From contig NZ_JANYJC010000205.1 in NCBI RefSeq assembly GCF_025361915.1, positions 1 through 33,729 of the forward strand: 33,729 bases of DNA. The letters run 5' to 3'. A program made the position numbers and the translations under genes. This DNA is from Chamaesiphon sp. GL140_3_metabinner_50. GTDB taxonomy: Bacteria > Cyanobacteriota > Cyanobacteriia > Cyanobacteriales > Chamaesiphonaceae. A model generated the notes under the pieces. It saw only the letters and a list, made by a program, of their open reading frames with translations, had not been told where the DNA came from and ran no database searches. Positions 27,687 to 33,729 of this stretch are shown here, in pieces (positions within the stretch are counted from its first letter, which is position 1; every line of letters begins with the position of its first letter).

Positions 27687-27842
27687 TGTTGTATACACAA
27701 GTTATTTGAGTTGCTGCGTAGTCCCTTTACCCCACCCCAGCCCTCCCCTTTCCAAGGGGAGGGAGTAAAGCCCCCCTTTCCAAGGGGGGTTGGGGGGGTA
27801 AACCAACCTAAACCGAAGCCCAGCCGACTTGTGTTTACACCG
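27687..27842. mobile_element. Putative MITE-like element with terminal inverted repeats (copy 1)
   Basis: Left end TGTTGTATACACAAGT and right end ACTTGTGTTTACACCG (13/16 as inverted repeats) flanking internal CCCCTTTCCAAGGGG-type hairpins; no ORF. Confidence 0.6.
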
Positions 27843-27918
27843 CAGGGATTAGGGGGAATTTAGAGGAAAACAGTATCGAAGACGATCGCAGATTTTACTT
27901 TCGCAGGAGGTGTAGTAA

Positions 27919-28890
27919 ATGTTAAACATTACCGTCGTGGTGCCTACTTATCGACGACCGATCGATCTAGCACGTTGTCTAACCGCGCTGCAACAGCAAT
28001 CCCGCCCCGCCCATGAGGTCATCGTCATCGTGCGGGATACTGATTTCGCCACTTGGGATTTTCTGCGCGGCTGCCAGCCAGCAGTACCCCTACAGACAGC
28101 AACCGTTAAAGTTCCTGGTGTAATTGCAGCGATGAATCTCGGCCTAGAGCAAGCGCACGGGGAGATTATTGCCTTTACCGATGATGATGCTGCGCCCCAC
28201 CCAGATTGGTTGGAGAGGATCGAGCGGCACTATTTGGCTAACGATCGCGTGGGGGGTGTGGGCGGTAGAGATTGGGTGCGCGAAGGCGGCAAGTTGCTCG
28301 ACGATGCTAGATCGATCGTCGGTAAAGTGCAGTGGTTTGGCAGGACGATCGGCAATCATCATCTGGGGGTGGGCGCAGCCAGAGAGGTGGATATTTTAAA
28401 GGGGGTGAATATGAGCTGGCGGCGAATGGCGATCGCGCACTTACGATTTGACGATCGGCTGCAAGGATCTGGTGCCCAGGCACATTTTGAAATTGCCTTT
28501 AGTCTGGCGGTGCGGCGGGCGGGATGGTCGATTATCTACGATCCGCTGGTGGCAGTCGATCACTATCCAGCCGAGCGACCGCCCACAGACCCCCGTCTGC
28601 ATCAACACCCGCGCGATCGATTTAACGCAACGGCGATGACCCAAACCGTGCATAACGAGACGCTGGGACTGCTAGAGCATTTACCCTGGCCGAATCGGAT
28701 GATGTTTCTGCTGTGGGCGGTGGCGATCGGGACGCAGATCGCACCAGGATTGCTTCAGTATCTGCGGTTTTTGCCCCAGGAAGGTGCCCTCGCTACCGCT
28801 AAGTGGCGGGCTAGTTTGCAAGGACGGTGGCAGGGATGGCAAACCTGGCACCAAACCAGATTTACCGAGCTTACCAAGGATAGCCCATGA
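27919..28890 (+). CDS. Glycosyltransferase family 2 (GT-A)
   Basis: ITVVVPTYRRPIDLARCLTALQQQSRPAHEVIVIVRD, AFTDDDAAPHPDWLERI, GGVGGRDWV. Confidence 0.93.
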   Translation: MLNITVVVPTYRRPIDLARCLTALQQQSRPAHEVIVIVRDTDFATWDFLRGCQPAVPLQTATVKVPGVIAAMNLGLEQAHGEIIAFTDDDAAPHPDWLERIERHYLANDRVGGVGGRDWVREGGKLLDDARSIVGKVQWFGRTIGNHHLGVGAAREVDILKGVNMSWRRMAIAHLRFDDRLQGSGAQAHFEIAFSLAVRRAGWSIIYDPLVAVDHYPAERPPTDPRLHQHPRDRFNATAMTQTVHNETLGLLEHLPWPNRMMFLLWAVAIGTQIAPGLLQYLRFLPQEGALATAKWRASLQGRWQGWQTWHQTRFTELTKDSP

Positions 28891-30257
28891 ACAAAAATGC
28901 ACTCCAAACTGCCTTGCAACCTGCAACTGCCTGGATGGCGATCCTGGCACTAATCGCGTTTACAGGTCTGCTGGCGATCGCGGGAGCGGGAAAAGTGCTC
29001 AACTTGGCTTTTCCCGCAGGTGCTTTGGCGGTGAGTCTGCTGCTCTACTGGCGCGCGCCGCTGCTGTATGTGGGTTTTACCTGGTGGATCTGTTTGCTGA
29101 CCCCGCTGGTACGCAGGCTGGCAGATTATCGCAGCGGCTTTACCGATCCCAGCCCGATCTTACTGACCCCCTATTTGGTGATTCTCGTGACGCTGGTAAC
29201 TCTCAAACAGCATTTACCCAAAGCCTACAGTCAGGGTGGTTTACCCTTTTTAATGGCTTTCGCGGGGATTTTCTATGCCATCCTCACTGGGCTAATTATC
29301 AACCCACCAGTTAAAGTGCTGGTTGCCGCCTTAGAATGGCTAGCTCCCGTGCTATTTGGCTTTCATCTGTTTACCAACTGGCAAAGCTACCCCGCCTACC
29401 GTCAGAACCTCCAGCGGACACTGACTTGGGGCGTAGTGGTGATGGGTAGTTATGGCATCGTGCAGTATTTAATCGCACCACAATGGGATCGGACTTGGTT
29501 GATTAATACCACTGTGAATACGATGGGCAAACCCGAACCGCTGGGGCTACGGGTCTGGAGTACATTAAATTCACCAGAACCCTTCGCCGCGATTATGGGG
29601 GGTTGCTTGCTATTGCTATTTACCAACCGATCGCCGCTACGACTGCCAGCAGCGATCGTGGGGTATCTATCTTTTTTGTTGTGTGCGGTGCGATCGGGGT
29701 GGCTGGGTTGGCTGGCGGGATTGTTCAGTCTGGTTATCTCGTTGAAACCAAAATTACAACTGCGCTTATCGATCGCGCTCTTGGTGCTAGCCGTTTTCCT
29801 CGTACCTCTAGCGACGGTCGAACCCTTCTCTCAACTCAGCAGCCGCCTGGATACCTTTACCAATTTAGAAAACGACCAAAGTGCGATCGAACGACAGCAA
29901 AGCTTCAATGCCTTGCAAGATTCTGCCCTGACTAGTTTTGTCGGGCAGGGCATTAGCGGCCAGAAGCTAGATAGTGCCATATTTTCAATGCTGTTTGAAT
30001 TGGGCTGGATCGGGACGATTGGCTATGCTGGGGGCTTATTTTTGCTTACTTTCACATTGTGCCAAGCCCAGCCAGCTAGATTCGATCCGTTTATTGGCAC
30101 TGCACGGGCGATCGCGATTAGTGCCTTAGTCAGACTGCCCGTAAATGTCCCGATGCTAGGAGCCAGTGGTTTATTACTGTGGACTTTTTTGGGGATCGGT
30201 TTGGCAGGAATTAAATTCGATCGATGGAAAGCTCGGCCAGCGCAGCGGTTTCGATAG
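28887..30257 (+). CDS. O-antigen ligase/polymerase-like membrane protein
   Basis: Polytopic protein with multiple TM segments and WaaL/Wzy-like loop (GQGISGQKLDSAIFSMLFELGWIGTIGYAG); ATGA overlap with upstream GT2. Confidence 0.8.
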   Translation: MNKNALQTALQPATAWMAILALIAFTGLLAIAGAGKVLNLAFPAGALAVSLLLYWRAPLLYVGFTWWICLLTPLVRRLADYRSGFTDPSPILLTPYLVILVTLVTLKQHLPKAYSQGGLPFLMAFAGIFYAILTGLIINPPVKVLVAALEWLAPVLFGFHLFTNWQSYPAYRQNLQRTLTWGVVVMGSYGIVQYLIAPQWDRTWLINTTVNTMGKPEPLGLRVWSTLNSPEPFAAIMGGCLLLLFTNRSPLRLPAAIVGYLSFLLCAVRSGWLGWLAGLFSLVISLKPKLQLRLSIALLVLAVFLVPLATVEPFSQLSSRLDTFTNLENDQSAIERQQSFNALQDSALTSFVGQGISGQKLDSAIFSMLFELGWIGTIGYAGGLFLLTFTLCQAQPARFDPFIGTARAIAISALVRLPVNVPMLGASGLLLWTFLGIGLAGIKFDRWKARPAQRFR

Positions 30258-30274
30258 GAGAGCGGGGAGCGGGG

Positions 30275-30487
30275 CTACGGTGTCTACACAAGTTAGATCT
30301 GCTTCGTTTCGAGATCTAGATCCCCCCTAACCCCCCTTCAAAAGGGGGGAACCGGATCCGGAAGTCCCCCTTTTGAAGGGGGATTTAGCGGCGTTTTTAT
30401 TCGGGGGTTCCCCCCGAATAAAAAAACGACAAGACAGGGGGATCTCTAGGGTTTTCGCTTTTCTCTGGACTTGTGTATATACCGTAG
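30275..30487. mobile_element. Putative MITE-like element with terminal inverted repeats (copy 2)
   Basis: Left CTACGGTGTCTACACAAGT (30275-30293) and right ACTTGTGTATATACCGTAG (30469-30487), 17/19 inverted match, enclosing C/G-tract hairpins; no ORF. Confidence 0.65.
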
Positions 30488-30561
30488 GGGGGCGGGGAAG
30501 GGAGAACTAAGACGAAAACAACAGTAAAAAAGATTGGATTTTTACTTTTTAGAAAAACATC

Positions 30562-32646
30562 ATGTTCGATCTCAAAGGTTATCTGAAAAATATTGTTCGT
30601 GCGATCGATGTCGTCAAAATCGATCGGGCTGTACTTACCGTGTTAACCATGCTGTTTGTAGCTAGCTCGATCGCGCTCCTCATCGTGAATCACCCACGAC
30701 GAGCGAACTCAGATTTCGCCAATCGGATCGCCACTGCCGCCACCCCCAGCACTAACTCAGTGGTTGCTCCATATACAGCTCGCTCCCACTTTGACAATGT
30801 GCCCTTTGGCTCTCACTCTCACTGGCTCCAACCTTGGCGGGCTTATTTAGAAACAGTTCCAGCCGCAAAGTTGCTCCAGGGGGTGGGCATCCAGCTCGAT
30901 CTCCACGATCGCGAAAATCCCGATCTGGTGCTGCAAATGCTGGCAACCCACGGCATCCAGACAGCTCGGCTGGAGATCGGCTGGAATAACCTCAGTTACG
31001 ATCGTCAAACCCTCCAAAACGATCGGCTCCAGGCAATCCTCACAGCCTGTAAACGCTGGAAAGTGCGCCCCCTCATTTTACTCAACGCCAATCAAGGTAT
31101 CCCCACCCCCACCCAGTTTTTTGAGCGGACGATCGCCGTCACTGCGCCAGCAGGTTCGCGCCAAATTCAACTCAATGACACTAGCGGTTTGACGATCGGC
31201 AACAGTGGCTTCAATAACTTAACTGATGATGGTTGGGCTGCCGAAGCCCTAATTACAGCGATTGACGGCAAGACTGTCAGCCTCTCTAAGCCCTTGCCAA
31301 AGGCGATCGCGGCTGGCTCGTCCGTCAAGATGGCAACTTTGAGGTACCGACCCTTTGCCAAGCCTGGAAGTGCCGATTACCGCCAAACGATCGCGGGTTG
31401 GCAGCACTATGTCGGTACGGTGGCGAATTTTGGAGCCAAGGCTTTGGGAACCACCCAAAGTAACGATAAAGGCTTTGACATGGAGATCTGGAACGAGTTG
31501 ACTTTTGGCAGCAAATTTCTGTCGATTAATAATTACTATCGCCCCGTGCTGGCTGCTTTTGACGAAGACAGCATTTGGCAGAATTTAGTCACCGCTACCG
31601 CCGATTATGCGGTCGCTCATCCCCAGCAATTTGCGGGAGTCAAGTTTAGCGATGGCTTTGCCAATACTATTCCCTGGCCAGCCGCATCCACACAACCAGT
31701 CAGGATTAGCGCGATTAGCAAGCATCCTTATGCCAACCGTAAAAACTTTCCACAGGACGAACAGCATGGCCAGAAGCTCGATGCCTTCGGTAAACCCACT
31801 AATTTTATTCCCACCTATTCAGCCCTCTTCCCAGAATATTATGCCACCGCCCTGCAAACGGAAACCCTCCTGCGCGATGCGGCTCCATTTACCAATGATA
31901 TTCAAGGCGTTCGGCACGGACGGTATGCTCGGCAAGTTAAGGGGCGGGTTGTCCCCACCGATGTCTGGATTACCGAGACAGGGATTGCCCCCCAAGAACA
32001 TGGCATCGCAGATCGATCGCAAGCGTTGGCACTCAAAGCCAAAACTACCGCTCGCTACTATACCTTTTACCCGAATAAAGGTGTTACCAAGCTCTATCTG
32101 TATTCTGCCGCGTCTGGAGATCTCGGTCTGGGCATCATGCAAGATAACTTTTTGGAGTATGCCAGCAGCCATAGCGTCTACCCCAAAGACGATCGACCCT
32201 ATGTTTCTCCTGCCCTCCAAATTACCAGCCAGATTGTCAGGCAGATGAAACAGAACTTAGACCCCGCTTTGACTCAGGCACGCCAACTGCAACTCGACTC
32301 TATTCGCGACCCTCACAACCAGATTCAGTTTGGTGGTGATGGCACTGCCGCACATCCCCAACTTTACAATCGCGACGTGTTTGCCTTCTTGCCCTATCAA
32401 GTCAACAGTCACCGCTTTGTCGTCCCCTATTACGTTATGACCCGCGATGTTACCAAAAACCTACCACCCGCAAAGTTCGCAATTCAAATATCCAAACTCA
32501 AAGCACAGGGGGCTACTGTCAGTGTTTACGATCCGTTGCACGATCGCACCCTACCCGTCTCGATCGATCGTCGCGGTCGAGACTTCCTCAGTTTAACTTT
32601 ATCAGCAACAGATTATCCATACTTACTAATTATTCAGGAACGGTAA
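30562..32646 (+). CDS. Membrane-anchored glycoside hydrolase-like protein (clan GH-A-like)
   Basis: N-terminal TM (AVLTVLTMLFVASSIALLIV), GVGIQLDLHDRENPDLVLQMLATHGIQTARLEIGWN, putative acid/base MEIWNELTFG and nucleophile DVWITETGI motifs. Confidence 0.75.
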   Translation: MFDLKGYLKNIVRAIDVVKIDRAVLTVLTMLFVASSIALLIVNHPRRANSDFANRIATAATPSTNSVVAPYTARSHFDNVPFGSHSHWLQPWRAYLETVPAAKLLQGVGIQLDLHDRENPDLVLQMLATHGIQTARLEIGWNNLSYDRQTLQNDRLQAILTACKRWKVRPLILLNANQGIPTPTQFFERTIAVTAPAGSRQIQLNDTSGLTIGNSGFNNLTDDGWAAEALITAIDGKTVSLSKPLPKAIAAGSSVKMATLRYRPFAKPGSADYRQTIAGWQHYVGTVANFGAKALGTTQSNDKGFDMEIWNELTFGSKFLSINNYYRPVLAAFDEDSIWQNLVTATADYAVAHPQQFAGVKFSDGFANTIPWPAASTQPVRISAISKHPYANRKNFPQDEQHGQKLDAFGKPTNFIPTYSALFPEYYATALQTETLLRDAAPFTNDIQGVRHGRYARQVKGRVVPTDVWITETGIAPQEHGIADRSQALALKAKTTARYYTFYPNKGVTKLYLYSAASGDLGLGIMQDNFLEYASSHSVYPKDDRPYVSPALQITSQIVRQMKQNLDPALTQARQLQLDSIRDPHNQIQFGGDGTAAHPQLYNRDVFAFLPYQVNSHRFVVPYYVMTRDVTKNLPPAKFAIQISKLKAQGATVSVYDPLHDRTLPVSIDRRGRDFLSLTLSATDYPYLLIIQER

Positions 32647-32647
32647 A

Positions 32648-33610
32648 ATGTCTATCAATCGAGCGACTCCATTAAAAAAAGTCAAGTCTAAAATCTCAGC
32701 ATATGTTCGTGAATTACGAGTCAGACAATGGACTAAGAACTTAATTGTATTTGCAGCCCCTTTGTTTGCCTTCAATCTTAGTGCCCTATCTCTATCTGGT
32801 AGCCTGATTGCCTTTATGTTATTTTGCTGTGCTTCGAGTAGTTTCTATTTGATTAATGACATTATCGATGTCGAAGCCGATCGACTACATCCAGTTAAAT
32901 GTAAGCGACCGATCGCCGCAGGAGAGATCGGTGTTTCCGAAGCGATTATCGTCTCGATCTTGCTCTTGAGCGTTGCGGCGATCGTCGGCTACCGGACATC
33001 ATTCGGTTTGGGAACGGCAATTGTCGGATATGCCTTATTGCAAGTGGCATATAACTTAAAACTCAAGCATAAAATTTTTGTCGATGTCCTGGCGATCGCC
33101 GCCGGATTTGTCTTGAGAGCATGTGGTGGAGCTGCTGCTACAGGCATTGAGTTATCGCAATGGTTTATCTTATGTACGGCGATGCTGGCACTATTTTTAG
33201 GAATCGAAAAACGTAAGGCAGAATTACGACTTTCGGAAATAAAAGGTCGAAAATCGCGGGCGGTATTACATCGATATTCGCTACCATTATTAAACCGCAT
33301 GGAGAGCATCGTTACCAATGGCACGATTGTTTTTTATACCCTGTGGAGTGCTGGCCCTGCCTTTAAGGGAGCTGTAACTTCGTGGATGATGTTGACAGTC
33401 CCGTTTGTCTTGTATGGTATTTTTCGCTATCAATTATTGAGCGATCCACAAGAAATAGCCCGGTCGAATCCTCAATTAGAACAGGGTGGTAAAACGGAGC
33501 GGCCGGAAGAGATATTGCTAGGAGACAAGCTGCTTTTGTTGACAGCAGTTGGCTGGATAATTACAGTATTTGCACTTAAACTATGTTACCAACTTCAGTG
33601 GATTCATTAA
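32648..33610 (+). CDS. UbiA-family prenyltransferase, decaprenyl-phosphate phosphoribosyltransferase-like
   Basis: VRELRVRQWTKNLIVFAAPLFAF, SSSFYLINDIIDVEADRLHPVKCKRPIAAGEI (NDxxDxxxD), multiple TM segments; these match DPPR synthase-like proteins. Confidence 0.88.
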   Translation: MSINRATPLKKVKSKISAYVRELRVRQWTKNLIVFAAPLFAFNLSALSLSGSLIAFMLFCCASSSFYLINDIIDVEADRLHPVKCKRPIAAGEIGVSEAIIVSILLLSVAAIVGYRTSFGLGTAIVGYALLQVAYNLKLKHKIFVDVLAIAAGFVLRACGGAAATGIELSQWFILCTAMLALFLGIEKRKAELRLSEIKGRKSRAVLHRYSLPLLNRMESIVTNGTIVFYTLWSAGPAFKGAVTSWMMLTVPFVLYGIFRYQLLSDPQEIARSNPQLEQGGKTERPEEILLGDKLLLLTAVGWIITVFALKLCYQLQWIH

Positions 33611-33729
33611 GGGGATGGTGAATAGTGGATAGGGAATAGGGATTAGTTTTAGAACTTAAAATTGCTGTATAAAGATGAATAAGATGTCGATCGGATCGTG
33701 GCTCTCAAATTTTCGCAGTCGAAATCTTC

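Noticed and set aside
28784-29314. 176-aa ORF bridging the GT2 and polymerase genes
   Set aside because: Overlaps two well-supported genes in a different frame; no motifs.
31607-32248. 213-aa plus-strand ORF inside the glycosidase gene, and antisense ORF 31819-32220
   Set aside because: Out-of-frame overlap with the 694-aa glycosidase-like ORF, with composition typical of shadow frames.
1-33729. HIP1 (GCGATCGC) abundance as a finding
   Set aside because: HIP1 enrichment is a known property of many cyanobacterial genomes; used only to support taxonomic context.

Overview
The window is cyanobacterial in character: CGATCG/GCGATCGC (HIP1-like) words are very frequent, and gene content and intergenic iterated repeats fit. 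It holds about 30 protein-coding genes and no rRNA, tRNA or CRISPR array that I could recognise. Left part (0-14 kb): a partial DUF952-like gene, exonuclease III (xth), a DUF433/DUF5615 toxin-antitoxin-like pair, a minus-strand FHA / VWA / PP2C set with zinc ribbons, DedA, a SAM methyltransferase, a SpoIID/LytB protein, a DegT-type aminotransferase, a small tyrosine-phosphatase-like protein, a ureC with no adjacent ureA/ureB, and a HigBA module. Right part (14.2-33.6 kb, all + strand): an exopolysaccharide/glycan locus with five glycosyltransferases of GT4/GT2 type, a second copy of the methyltransferase, a Wzc-like autokinase, a sugar epimerase, an ABC exporter, a GT39-like membrane protein, an O-antigen-ligase-like protein, a membrane-anchored GH-A-like glycosidase and a UbiA-family decaprenyl-phosphate phosphoribosyltransferase-like protein. 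Most notable: (1) iterated repeat tracts that sit exactly on gene boundaries, abutting start codons or supplying stop codons; (2) a family of small non-coding elements with terminal inverted repeats (CTACGGTRTMTACACAAGT-like) between the glycan genes; (3) a short +1-frame Tyr-containing tail ORF overlapping the Wzc-like kinase stop; (4) a kinase-less TerY-P-like VWA/PP2C/FHA set; (5) a possible decaprenyl-phosphate-pentose link. No wholly unprecedented system is demonstrated; function is inferred from family-level motif recognition only.
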